This document shows, in pieces, positions 1 to 12,070 of a stretch of 64,000 nucleotides of DNA. Below the pieces are notes generated by a model that searched no databases, was not told the origin of the DNA, and saw only the letters and a list, made by a program, of their open reading frames with translations. Where the stretch lies: the NCBI RefSeq assembly GCF_900090045.1, contig NC_041775.1, forward strand, positions 62,001-126,000. Reading direction: 5' to 3'. The stretch comes from Plasmodium malariae. Lineage: Eukaryota > Apicomplexa > Aconoidasida > Haemosporida > Plasmodiidae. A program made the position numbers and the translations under genes. Within the stretch, counting starts at the first letter, position 1, and each line of letters opens with the position of its first letter.

Positions 1-75
1 TAAATAATATATCCTACTTATAAGGATAAAAGTATAAATTTTAAAGAATGACAGTAACTTAACTTTTTTTTCCAT
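1..75 (-). CDS. First exon (partial) of a fam-l/fam-m-type exported protein gene
   Basis: Reading leftwards from an ATG at 75, 25 codons stay open to the window edge. They start MEKKVKLLSFFKIYTFILIS, which is the short lysine-containing start and hydrophobic signal segment seen in exon 1 of every fam-l/fam-m-type gene in this window. Those exons are about 29 codons long, so about four codons and the splice donor should lie just outside. The upstream flank (76 to about 800) resembles the upstream flanks of the other members, including the conserved block near 484-535. Exon 2, which would tell fam-l from fam-m, is not in the window, so the family is not assigned. Intact or broken status is unknown. 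Confidence 0.75.
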   Translation of the reverse strand, partial: MEKKVKLLSFFKIYTFILISRIYYL

Positions 76-2034
76 AATGTAGATCATTAAAACGATAATA
101 TTCTAAGAAGGGGTACTATTAAAAATAATATAATATTCTTTAAATTATAATGGACACTATTGTTATTTATTTATTTATATATTTTTTATATTTTGCAGAA
201 ACATAATAAGAAGTATATAACTATAATTTTTTTTTTTTTACAACAGAGACAAAAAAAAACTTTAATTAAAATTATATAAATGGAAATCATTAATAAGTAC
301 TTAAAGCACATAAATTATTTATTTCATATAATAAAATAATTAAAAAAAATTTTTATTAATTCATTTTGAAATAATATAAAATATTTATGATTATTTAATA
401 TTTAAAATATTGATTATATGTGGAATATAGAATGTAGAGAATACAGATGATTCATTTATTTATACATTAAAAAAAATATTACTGATTTTAACGATGTTTT
501 CCTATTAATGGTTCCACTTTTATAATTATTATACTCTTGAAAAACTTATTATTCGTAAGAAACTATTAATTATTATAACAATATAATAGTAGACATATTA
601 AATGAAAAAAATATTTTTTTAGATATTAGTTTTATATTGCATTATTGCAATTAGGTATACCATAAAACTATTCTTTCTTTTTTGTACCAGAAAATATATA
701 AAACATCAAATTTATAACAAACCACTTAATTAACTAAAAAGGTAATATATTTTAAAAGGTAAATAAAGACTCATCTTTTATTTTTGTAAAATAACTTTCG
801 AGGGTTATAATATTTAATCAGTTGTAATATGTATTATAATTTATGAATGAAAAGTTTGTAAATTTATCAACTTATTTCATTTTTTTTTTAATTTAATATA
901 TATTTAGAAGAAATAAACTAAAATAGTTATACATAAACAAATAAAATATAGAATAGTTGTTCAATAATCTTAACACTATCTTGATATAATAATATACCTG
1001 TTTAATTCCGTTAGCAGTAGCAATGAATATAATTTTATATTCTTATATTTTTTCACATATTTTTAATAATATTTATATAAAGTTTTAGTTCTAAACATTA
1101 TCTAAGATAAAAAGTGAAATAGGAAGTATCCTTTAAGTAACTCATGTAAATATAAGGATTTATGTATTTAAAAGTTAATAATGTTCTATTTATAACTCAT
1201 TTTTTAAAGGATAGTTGTATTATTAGTTTTTCATAAATTCATATTTTAACTATGAAAAAAATATAGAGATTTATTAAAATATTCTTTAATAAAATAAGTT
1301 ATTAAACATATAATTCTCATAATAAATTTTTTATAAAGTTCTGTTATGTTTACCTCTAAATAAGAAATACATATGATCAAAAAAAACCTATGGTTTTAAT
1401 TTTATTGAGCAAAAAACTACATAATATATTGAAATTAAAAGTAGTATATAACTAATTTTAAAAAATAATCATCAAAATGTATATTTACAACCATAAAAAA
1501 AAAGTTAAAAATTTTGAAAATATAAATTACTTTACTGGATCAGTGAAGTTATATAAATTGTTAAATTCGATATTAAATTAACGATCGTGTATTTATTATA
1601 ATAAAAATATGCATGAAACATTTTGTACGTATAATTATTATATATAAAGAAAATGTATTTACTGTAAGTACTAAGAAATATCCATATTATATTTTTATAT
1701 ATCCTAAAAATATATAACATGTATATGTTATGTCACAAAATTAAATTACCACCTAAAATAAATTATAATACTAATACTAATACAAATATAGAAACATAAG
1801 AAATGTCATAAATGTTTAATATGTAATTTTTTACTTTTCTGTATCAATATATATTTGAATATTATCTCGCGTCCATAAAAAAATAATGTTAATATACAGC
1901 AATTTATTTTTTTTAAGTACAATTTCATTAATCACAAAGAAAAATTTACTTATATCATTAAAAAAAGTATTTCTGTAGCAATGTACTAATTATAACTAAT
2001 TCATATTATTGTTTTCTCCTATTTCTAATGTTTA
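76..2034. other. Intergenic: 5' flank of the gene at 75, then part of a duplicated block
   Basis: No convincing gene. The first about 800 bp match the upstream flanks of the other fam-l/fam-m-type genes. From about 1.4 kb the text resembles 28.8 kb onwards, for example an 'acaaccataaaaaa' string at about 1488 and about 28850, and the stretch at 1830-1860 against 29190-29215. This is the start of the block shared between the two degenerate genes at 2.0 and 29.5 kb. Confidence 0.5.
484..535 (-). promoter_or_regulatory. Conserved upstream block, copy 1 (gene starting at 75)
   Basis: About 410-460 bp upstream of the ATG at 75. It contains gattttaacgatgttttcct followed by attaatggttcc. Similar text sits at a similar distance before six other genes of this type, and a tagaatgtagaga-like string lies just before it (about 427-441). 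Function is inferred from conservation and position only. Confidence 0.45.
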
Positions 2035-2785
2035 TTAAAAAATTTTACCTGTACATATATAACCCCTAAAATATATAATAAGGTAACTCACAATAATACA
2101 GGTATATCACCCTCCTCCAAATTAAGTAATCCCCTTGGTAGATCTTACCCCTATATATATAACAAATTAAATAGTGGAATAACAAATAAATATAATAAAA
2201 ATACTACAAAAAACACCTATGGAGTAAATGCTAAATTGAAATTCATACATGCTAAATGGTTTAAACTTTTTTTCTGTGTATAATAAGTACATTCCTACAT
2301 ATATATATAGGAATAAATTCTCTACTTAATATTTTTTCAAAAATTTATATAAATCCCTTCAAATAAATTACATTTAACATACTTTTACAATTTGTATAAT
2401 TTATTCGATGCAGATCCTGAATTATCAATAATTTTAACTAACCTTTTCCATGATACCGTAATTTAATATTATCATCCTCACTGTCTGAATCATAATAGCA
2501 ATTTCCAAATAATATATTATTATTCTTTTATAATTTGTTCCTTTCTCATTTTCTAATAGTAATATATCATATGTTGAATCTAAATTACCATTAGTACTGT
2601 TCTAATTACCTAAAGATTTATCAGACGTAAACTACAACAAAAAGTAAATATTTTTATTATTTATAATGTGATAAGTTTACTTACGCTTAAAGGGAAATTT
2701 TTTAAAGTATATATTTATATATATATAACATGAAGAAGCAAAAAATATAAAGAAATTATTCTTCTGCGTTATTTTTGTATCTCAT
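2035..2785 (-). pseudogene. Degenerate two-exon exported-type gene (copy A)
   Basis: On the minus strand an ATG at 2785 opens a short exon (MRYKNNAEE, then a stop) that aligns with the first exon of copy B (ATG at 30149). A gtaagt-like donor follows near 2685. Exon 2 begins near 2629 with FTSDKSLGN and then breaks into several frames. Recognisable pieces are YYDSDSEDDN, FEKIL-REFIPIY and YTQKKSLNHLACMNFN, then two hydrophobic segments near the 3' end. These pieces align in order with copy B at 29.5-30.1 kb. Several in-frame stops and at least two frame changes show the gene is dead. The family is not one I can name. The order of signal-like exon, acidic region, basic region and hydrophobic C-terminus fits a Plasmodium exported membrane protein. 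Confidence 0.55.
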
Positions 2786-5399
2786 TATTAAAATAATAAT
2801 TTATCCAAATACAAATGATAAATATAAATGTTTTAAATAAAAATTTTGTTTTTTCCGTTTACACTGAAATTATTTAATTTTATAACATATGTAATCAGGT
2901 ACAAATGTCTACGTATATATATCAGGCATTGTTAAAAGTGTATAGTTAAATGATTTGATATTTTATTTAGTTAACAATGTATTAATTTAAGAAATAATAT
3001 GTATATATTAAGGATAAAAAGGGAAAGATTATTTTTTAAATATTTCCAAAAATGTTCTTTATAAAAGAAGCAACATCAAACATAATAATTTTCGGTAGAA
3101 CCAATTTTATTAGTAAATTAGCAAAAAATATATATATTTTAATAATATAAAAGACAAATTCTAAATTTTTTTTATGAAAACTGTTAATAATAACAATAAA
3201 ATAAAATAGTTCTGGTGGAGTATCAGTATTTTTTTTTTATAATTAGGATAAAACAATGATGTGTGAAAAGAAAAAGTACATTGTCATGTATTAGAATTAT
3301 AGTTATTACTTTTTACTGAAGGTTCCTAATAATAATATTTGTTATTTTTACATGTTATACCTTTTAAACATTATTTTATAATTTAAAAATATATGATATT
3401 TTATAATGTTTAATAGTATTAGTAGGATAAAAAAATTAAAAATAATAAAAGACAATTTTTTTTTATAGCACGAAATATAGTTTAACACTTTTCATGTACC
3501 TACTACGTACAGAACATTTTTACAAGAAAAATTTCTAAATACTCTTATAGGATTTAATTTGCGTAAACAGCATTTCATTTTAAAAATGTAATATTCATTC
3601 TATCTTTTTTATATATTCATATCATACTGTTGACATTGAATGCTAAAATTTCTAATTAATTAAAACAAATGCACTTTTTATTATATATAAAATAAAACTT
3701 ATTAAATTCAACCATGAAATTTGTACCTTTTTTTTTTATTTTTTTTTGAAAAAATGTATAAATTTATAATGTCTATAAAAATATTAATTTTGAAAAAAAA
3801 CAAAGTATATATAGAAAAAAAATATTTTATATAAAATAATCCAGAACATAAAATGATACAAATAAGAAATAATAAAAGATAATATATAAAACAGTTCATA
3901 ATAAAATTTAGGAAAAAACTTATTGCATTTTTTTACTTTTTGACAACACTAAGGAAAAGATAAGGGTGTATGTATTTTTTATTAATTTATAAATAAATAT
4001 TACTACAAATTATATAATAAATGAATCCTTTTATGTAATAAAAAAGAAATAAGATGATTATTAAATATACCTATATAAGAAGAAATAATAATATACCATA
4101 CTATTTCTTGAATATAGTGAATCCATATATTTATAATAATATAATATATTAAATATATTATCTTACTTGTATAATAATAAATTCATGATAATTTATTTTA
4201 TCATATAATTTTTCTAAAAAATAATTAATTATAAAAAAATATGTAAAATCTTAAAATTTTTATTATACTAGATAGTACATATTATCCTATGGTATATCAC
4301 AAAAATAATTCAATTATTTTTTTATTTCTTATTTTAATATTCCTAAAGTATATGTATTGATATAAGTATATTTAAAGAGATTCTTCTCTATATGCATTTA
4401 AATAATTATTCTGTGTAGATAACGCTTACATTGTCAAAATTTAACAATTTGTGGTAATACAAAAGACTATTGATGTGCTTCTTAATAAATAATACATTAT
4501 ATTATGAAGGATATACAATGATAAATATTTTATAAACATATAAGCTTCTATTTATTTGTTGTCTTCTAAAATTATGTGTAACTAATTTAGTTGGTAATTT
4601 ATACAGTATTATTTTTTTCGTATATTATTTTATTCATGTTATATGTTTTAAAAATATGCACTCAAATTTAAATTAAATAATTATGCATATTCAATAAAAT
4701 TAAAAAATGTACTATAAATAATTTTTATTTTTGTTGAAATATTTAAGTACTGAGTGAATAGAATTATTAATTATATATATATTTATTTTATATATGTATA
4801 TCTATTAATTCATATATATATATTTATATTAATCCCTTAATACTTTTTAAACTATTGTAGATATAATGTCATTTGTATTGAGCGATTTTCATAAATATAC
4901 TTATTAATATAATAGATTAGGTTTCTCTTAATTACACATGTTCTTAATGTTATAATTATAATAAGGCATACAATTTTTTTTATTTTAATATTTCACTTAA
5001 AAATTGATGTATAATATAAATATTTTTGGTAAAATTTTTGTTTTCTTATTGTTTCATTAAGTAGTATTTTTACAATTACCTTTATTATAAAACTAATAAA
5101 TCTTATCTAAAATGCTATTCCTACTATGAATGCTATTGAAGTATGTTAACACGAACATATATATTTTAAAATAATCCCTAAAATGAGGGTAATTACGAGC
5201 CTTTTCAATAAGTCTTTCATTATACCATAGAAGTTTATAGACATAAGTTTTTTCTAATTAATTTTTTTTTTGTAAAACTTATGTAACAGTTTAATATTAC
5301 AAATAAGATTACATAGATTTATCTAATATTATCTCTACAAAAAAAAAAAAAAAAAAATTTATAAAAATTATTATATAATTTTTTTTATTTTAAGTTCCA
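2786..5399. other. Intergenic, no gene seen
   Basis: Very AT-rich DNA with short low-complexity ORFs of phenylalanine, isoleucine, tyrosine and lysine on both strands, and a 19-base A run at about 5339-5357. Up to about 3.1 kb it still resembles the flank of copy B (about 30.3-30.6 kb). No splice-flanked or coding-like stretch was found. Confidence 0.45.
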
Positions 5400-7460
5400 T
5401 ATGAATTAATACTTTATATGCATATTTTTATATTCAATTTTTTTGTGCACATTTTTAATTATTACATGTGTATACTTCCTTACATGCTTACTTATGCATG
5501 GCGAATATTATAAACATTTACATGTACTAATAAATACTGGTTAATCATATATATATATCCATGTGTATGAATAAACTTTTTCCCATTACACTACGAAAAA
5601 CTAATAACTCTTATGTTTTCCCTTTATACTTTTGCACTTTACATTTTCGCATTGAATTAATGTGTTGACTTTCTTAATGCTTACATGTATGTATTAATTA
5701 AAACGCAGTACAGAAATATTTGATAAAGCCAATAAAAAGTGCTTTCGCAACTATAACATAATATAATATAGGATTATATTAAACGAATTTACTGTGCATC
5801 TAATTAATATAAACTACTCCCTGTTTAAGTATCTTATATATTCATGCATATTCCTTTTATTTATTAACATCCTTAAGAGAAATATCTATTTCAATGAACT
5901 TCATGCATTGGTGACATTCTCCTTTGTCATATATCAGAGTCCTATTATTCACCACAATCTACCCTATGTACATAAACATTTACATAAAAATATCTAAAAT
6001 GTGGACATATAATGCAGTAATGTGTGAAAATACAAGTAAAAAAAATTTCAACATGCTGTGGATTGTATACATGTATGTATGCACGCTTATACATTTAAGA
6101 ATTTTCATCGTAAATATTCTAACACGTACAAAGAAACAAAGTTGACAAAAAAAAAAGGAAAATTAAAAATTATATATATATATGTATACATATGTACATA
6201 AATAATCATTTATACATGTACAATGCTATTCTATAAACATATATAGACATTCACTCAATAGTATCCTCAAATGGTTTCATTTATTTATCTAGATGATGTA
6301 ACCTTTCTACGATAAATATATTATTTAATTTATTTTGTTTTAAATGACAAATGTACACATTAGCTCCTTTGTAAAAGTATTCTTCTCATGGAGGTATTAA
6401 CGAAAAAGAAATTTACACATATGTACATGAAATTTAATCATAATAGGAAATTGCTTAAATGATATCGTAAGATGAAAAAAATAAAGCATGCTATATAAAA
6501 TGCATTTTATTCTGTTTATTAGTTCTAATTTTATCACGTGTACTCTGTCCACGCGTATAATCGTCCATAAGCCTCTTTAAAAATATGATCAATTATTTCA
6601 AAGAATTTTATGATGTATAAAATATGCATGTTATGAAATTAAGGTATATATGTGGAAACACATGAACGGAACATAATCACATCTACTTTATATATTTATG
6701 TACACATACACATTTGTACATACATGTAAATGATGTAGCAACATAAATGATACTTAAAAAAATTTTTAACAAAATATATTTTATTTTTTATAATCTCAAA
6801 TAACAATGAAGTACTTAATCACAAGTGTAGTTGTTCAGTTTTTCGTTTCCTTACGCGAACTACGACTAAAAAAAATAAATTAATAAAAGTATTGTAAACA
6901 TTTACTCATCATTTTTTTTTTACTTTTTTTTTTTTTTTTTATTTCACTAAACATTTATATTTATAATCATCTAACTCTATTGGAAGTATATCTTCCTCAG
7001 GGTTAACAAGGAAAACAAAGTAAAAAAAAAATAATAATTTGAAATGTATATTAAACTTATATATTTTTTATCATTCTTAATTATACTTTATGTTATTTTA
7101 TTTTTTTTTTTATGTTTCCTGATTTTATTTGTTCTATTTTTACCTTCGTATTGTCCCTCAACTGTCGTTTTGTTCCTTCTCTAATCTCCACTTTTTTAAA
7201 TTAACTTTCTCATACCAAGATTCATTCCTTCTCATAGATAAAAATATAACTAAGAAAAAGAAAGTGTATTTTTCATCATGTAATATTTCTATTCCTACAA
7301 TGTACATATTGTTAATACTTTATATTTTCTTTTTCGCTAAAATTTTTGCATGCATTATCCTTTACATTTAAGAGCACAACTTATAGTATATCAAAAACAG
7401 AGATCATGTTAACATTTACAGATATAATTACGCATGTTATAGCAATTATAATAACAAGTC
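5400..7460. other. Less AT-rich island without a clear gene
   Basis: Base composition changes here. Two lines I counted (5461-5520 and 6541-6600) have 17 and 20 G/C of 60, against roughly 15% in most of the window. The text has many gtac, tgca and catgt words and looks like ordinary Plasmodium core intergenic DNA rather than the surrounding subtelomeric repeats. Small open frames exist: 6806-6883 (+), starting MKYLITSVVVQFFVS, which is signal-like; 7129-7371 (+), with a hydrophobic C-terminus; and overlapping frames at 5794-6145 (+). None has splice sites or motifs strong enough to call a gene. Confidence 0.45.
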
Positions 7461-7725
7461 AACGACGCATTCATATATTAGTGAATATTTTACAATTGTA
7501 ATATAAGGATTCTAATTTTTTTTTTTTAATTCTTATACATTTTATTTTACTTAAAATATAATAATTGAATTTTTTCAGTTATTATTTCTCAAATATTAAT
7601 TATAAAATAAAAAAAGTAAAGAAAAAAATATAGAGCAAAAAGATAAGATAAAAAGGAAAAATAAAAGTTAGACCTAAATAACGATTTACATATACACTTA
7701 TGTAAGTAATATATATTATTTACTT

Positions 7726-8088
7726 ATGTATGCGTTTAAATATTTTAAAGTAAATCAGAAAAAGTTAAAAAAAAAAAGAACCTATAACTATGAATACACA
7801 ACGGAGACATGCAAACATGAAACAGTAGATATAAAAACTAATCAAGCAATAATAGAAATATATGCAAAGAAAAATACAATTAGAAGGAAAATTATATCAA
7901 CAAGAACACAATCAATTTTGGTTAATATTTATTCTAATATTGAAAAAGAAAAAATGTTAACATATTTTTATTTTTCAGCTTATAGAAGAAAATTTGCTTC
8001 AAATATACTGTTATGCATAAAAAAAGTTACTAAGAATGATAAAATTATAATAGTACAGCGAATTTTTTTTTATTTTGTTATATCGTAA
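7726..8088 (+). CDS. Hypothetical small basic protein, doubtful
   Basis: An ATG-initiated open frame of 120 residues. It is long for this base composition and uses a more varied set of residues (T, E, R, Q, S) than the low-complexity shadow ORFs nearby. The N-terminal half is strongly basic (QKKLKKKRTYN), the middle is mixed charged, and the last dozen residues are hydrophobic. There is no signal peptide, export motif or known domain that I can see, and no intron is needed. It lies just right of the 5.4-7.5 kb composition island and points the same way as the small frame at 7129-7371. It could be a real small gene, an exon of a larger one, or chance. Confidence 0.3.
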   Translation: MYAFKYFKVNQKKLKKKRTYNYEYTTETCKHETVDIKTNQAIIEIYAKKNTIRRKIISTRTQSILVNIYSNIEKEKMLTYFYFSAYRRKFASNILLCIKKVTKNDKIIIVQRIFFYFVIS

Positions 8089-11000
8089 AATAGTTAATTA
8101 TTATCTATAAAAATTATATTATTTAAATATGTTAATAAATATTTTAAAGAATATATTTTCCTGTATCATGTTTGTGTCAGTATAATATACAATGAAAAAC
8201 ACAATATTATACCATATTAAAATTTACGTTTGATGAAAATTATCTACCCTTATAATTCTTTATTATTATATAAATATTAGTAGCTTATATGTGCTCATTT
8301 TGTAACAAATATTACTAAAGAAATTAAAAACAAACAACCATTATTCAATTAATATATTTTTTTTTAATTTTTTCTTTTTTCAATCTTAAAATGTTTTACA
8401 ATATTTTCTTGAATTCATATTTTTATTTTTTAAAATGTTATATTTTATTTTAAAATATAATACATAGTATTACATAAAATAAGTAGCACTTCAAATGAAT
8501 ATATAGTAATTATGGATTAGATTTATTTGTTTTATCAAATAAAATTAATTGTACTGAATATATTTATTATATTATTTCCTAATTCATATGAGACAAAAGT
8601 ATTTATTTTTTAAAGTCCCATATAAAAAGTTAAAATAATGCATATATTATAATACAAGTAAGGAATTATATCATATTAATTAAATATTATGCATACAACA
8701 ATATTCTGATTATTATATTTAAAGTGCTATATTTCCATTAACTCTATCCAAGAGTATAAAAGTGGAAGAACAAACTGACTTGGAACATTCTGTTGCTACT
8801 ATGATAGTTTTATCATAGATTTAATTATAAATATTAGTTAATAAAAACAGACTAATTTAAATATATTTATGTATTCACTTTAACCAAAAGATCATATTCA
8901 CTTGTAATTAACATATATAAATTTAATAAATAACTAAAATTTAATTGTATCTGCGAAACTGTTATTTTATAAAATATACATATAGTACATGTTAAATAAT
9001 TTGAACAATTATGATATATATTCGGAATATTTTTAGAAGAATAAATAGTTTAAATAAAAAAAATGTGCCTTTACAAGTGTATATTTTATCTTACTAAAAA
9101 AAAAATAAAAGCAAATCTAACGATTGTTTCAATATAATATATATGAAACCAAAAGAAAGTAACAAACCCTATGATATTAAACATATTTCATAACTTCACA
9201 TACTTATATATATATATAGATAGATATCCTTCATGCTTAAAAGTTTTTTAATTAAACAGATAACAGCTGGAATAGATTTCTTTCTTTTACAAAATAATAT
9301 TTATACTTTATACTTGAAAAAGTAAAACAAAAAAATAATATTATAATATAAATAATATAAATATATATTAATACATGCGCAAAAAGAAATATTATAAAAC
9401 ATATTACTTAATATTAACAAAAAAAAATATATGAACATTTTTTATTAAAATTTTTATAACAATATTTTCATTTTCACCTTGTGCATTTTTCCGTACGTAA
9501 TAGTTTCATTTTCTCTATGTTTTTTGTACACAATTACATAGGACAAATATGAATACTTTATTTAATTTCCAACAAAAATGATATGCTGAATATATGTAAA
9601 TATGATAACTAAAATATATATTAACATTACATTTTCATTTTTTAATCTATAAAAAAACAAATATACAAAATGAAAATTATTAGCAAACCAATTGTATGTT
9701 AAACAGTGCATATTAAACTTATTTAATTAAGACATGCACAAAAATATATGGAAAAATTTTAAATACACCTACATAAACCTTATATAACACGGAAAAATAA
9801 TATTATGTATTTATGAATTATCTATCAAAAAAAAAAAAATTAATTATTTTCTTTTGTTTTATTTAAAAAACGAATTATATAAGTATAAATGTATTACTAA
9901 TTGATAGTAGAAAGTATATAATTTTTTATTTGTAACTAAAATAATTTTTATTCATTAGTTAATATATTTATGTACATGAAAAATAGTATATACATAAAAA
10001 AATACCTACACATTAGTATACGTTTGTTCAAATATTTATTTATTTTAATTATCCTTAATGATAATATAGATTCTTACGTATATATTCTCATATTTAAAAT
10101 TTGAATATTGTGAGAAAGAAAAAAATAAAATATATGCATATTTTCTACGAATACATGGTTAAAATTAAAGGATTAATTTTATCTTGTAATAGTGTAAAAA
10201 ATAAAAAAAATATTTATTGTATATACATATAAATTTTTAATGTAATACATATTTAAGTAATTTTTTTTTGCAAAATTCCATTATCACAATTAAATATAAT
10301 AATACATATTTATTGCTTACAATTAAATTTTGAAGATTGAGTATTTCTAATTTATTCAGCAATTATAACTAACCATATTTTATTAAAAATAATTTTAAAT
10401 TATATGTTTATACTTTCCCTTTAAATTATGAAAAATGATCGTATCATTTGTTAAAAAGACAATTATAATAAATATATTTATAATACATATATCATTAAAC
10501 GAATTCCATAGAATTAGTATGAAGTTTATATTTGGTAAAAACAAAAAATATAAATATATATATCAGTGGTACAAGGCATAATTACTTCGTTTCATTAAAT
10601 ACAAAATAACATTCTTTTATTTTTAATATAAAACTAATTATACATTTTTATAAATGTGTCGTCAAGTAATATTTTTATAGTGGATTAGTGAAAAAAATAT
10701 AAAATATTATTTCATATAGTTCAAATATAAAGTAACAAAGGACATCGATAAAATTATATCAAATGTTCTCTTAGATATTAATTCTGATACACATATATAT
10801 ATTTTTTCTTAGAAATCTATGTAAATTATTAATTGCATATATTAGATCATATCTTTTAATCAACATAAAAATATAACTTAAGAGGTAAATTGAAGAAAAT
10901 TAAAATATTCTAATTTATATAAGAAAATAAAAAAATAAAAATTTTCTGTAGTTCTCTCAATAAGATCAGGTAAAATCAGACATGTCCATAGAATTTAGGC

Positions 11001-11102
11001 AATTATGGATGTGCTCAATAAACATATAATTAAATATTAAACAGATATTAGTTCATATTGAATATTTCTTTACACAAACTAACATATTTCTAATTATACA
11101 TA
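8089..11102. other. Intergenic; right part is the duplicated 3' flank of a fam-m gene
   Basis: No gene seen. From about 9.5 kb to the fam-m stop the sequence resembles 21.0-22.5 kb in the same orientation. For example, 'aaaatatatattaacattac' occurs near 9610 and near 21040, followed by similar text. The part before 9.5 kb is AT-rich filler with no coding-like stretch. Confidence 0.5.
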
Positions 11103-12070
11103 TTATTTTTTCCTAAACTTAAGTTTTTCGTATTTTTTAACTTTTGTATGGTAATAAATTATTCCTGATATAAGTATGATACCTAATAAAAAGAAGGGTA
11201 AGAAATACGCTACAAATCCAAATAAACCTGTTATATAATAATATGCCGTTTTAGATTGACCACCAACATTCACCTTAGTATACCTAAAAAACGAACCTAT
11301 AGAACTACAATCATAATGAAACCATAATCTTAAGGTTTTTTGCCACCCCGTCGCTAATATGCTATTAAATACTATAAATAACCACTTTATAAGCCCACAT
11401 TCACAAAAACTATCTAATATGAAAGATATGGATAACAGCAACAACAATGTTCCAGGTAATATAAATAGCATTTTATGTCTTTTACAAATAATATTTTCGT
11501 ATGTTCTACTACTAATTGTCCTATTTTTCTTAAGAAAATTTATAAAATCAAGTTCTTTGAATATTTTTTTTTCAAGACGTGAATAATTATTTGTTTCAAA
11601 TACAAAAGATTTATTTTTCTTACGTTCTTTATGACAATTAGCATTATTTAACAAATTTTTATAGTATTGTTTATTTATACTTTTGCCCCCTTTTTCGTTT
11701 TGAGTTATATATATTTTTTTGTGCTCTTCATTATTTAATGTCTCTTCTTTTAAACTTACATAATTTGAATTCTTATCCTGTTTACATTTTGTTAATAATC
11801 TATAAGTTATTATGTATTGTGTATCCCCATTTTTGTGCTCCTTATACCGTGATTTGCTAAACGTACACTAAAAAAAGTGTAAGTATTTATTATTTATATG
11901 AATAAGGATTATAATGCTAAAAAACAATATAAACAAAAATTAATAATGAAAAATATAATTAGACATAAATAATATTTTCAAACCATATCATTGGTAAAAT
12001 GACATATCCAATTTAAATATATAAAGATAGTAACGTTAATAAGGAAAAGTATCTTAATTTTTGTTTCCAT
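11103..12070 (-). CDS. Fam-m-type exported two-TM protein, intact
   Basis: Two exons, 11984-12070 and 11103-11867, with a 116-bp GT-AG intron in phase 0 and a predicted length of 283 residues. Exon 1 starts METKIKILFLINVTIFIYLN and acts as the signal peptide. Exon 2 has an export-motif-like site TYRLLTKC with the arginine at residue 52; this is RxLx-K, so the fifth position departs from the classical E/Q/D. A family block SRLEKKIFKELDFINFLKKN follows. TM segments lie at about 162-182 and 241-267, and the end is basic (KVKKYEKLKFRKK). This pattern is that of P. malariae fam-m proteins, expected in the infected red cell and of unknown role. The open frame has no lesion. Its partner is the fam-l locus at 14610-15458, upstream on the same strand. 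A shorter plus-strand frame at 11359-11586 is its shadow. Confidence 0.9.

Noticed and set aside
2035..2785. PIR gene remnant
   Set aside because: Considered because of an ST-KGIT string near a TM, but there is no clear PIR transmembrane plus TPLG-type end, and the pieces match the relic at 29.5 kb instead.
5794..6145. Two overlapping plus-strand frames of 67 and 73 codons
   Set aside because: Different frames over the same DNA in the less AT-rich island, no motif, no splice sites; kept only as part of the island description.
11359..11586. 75-codon plus-strand frame inside the fam-m gene
   Set aside because: Antisense shadow of the fam-m exon 2; no independent support. The same applies to 23014-23283, 38745-39074, 14626-14820 and 44309-44533.
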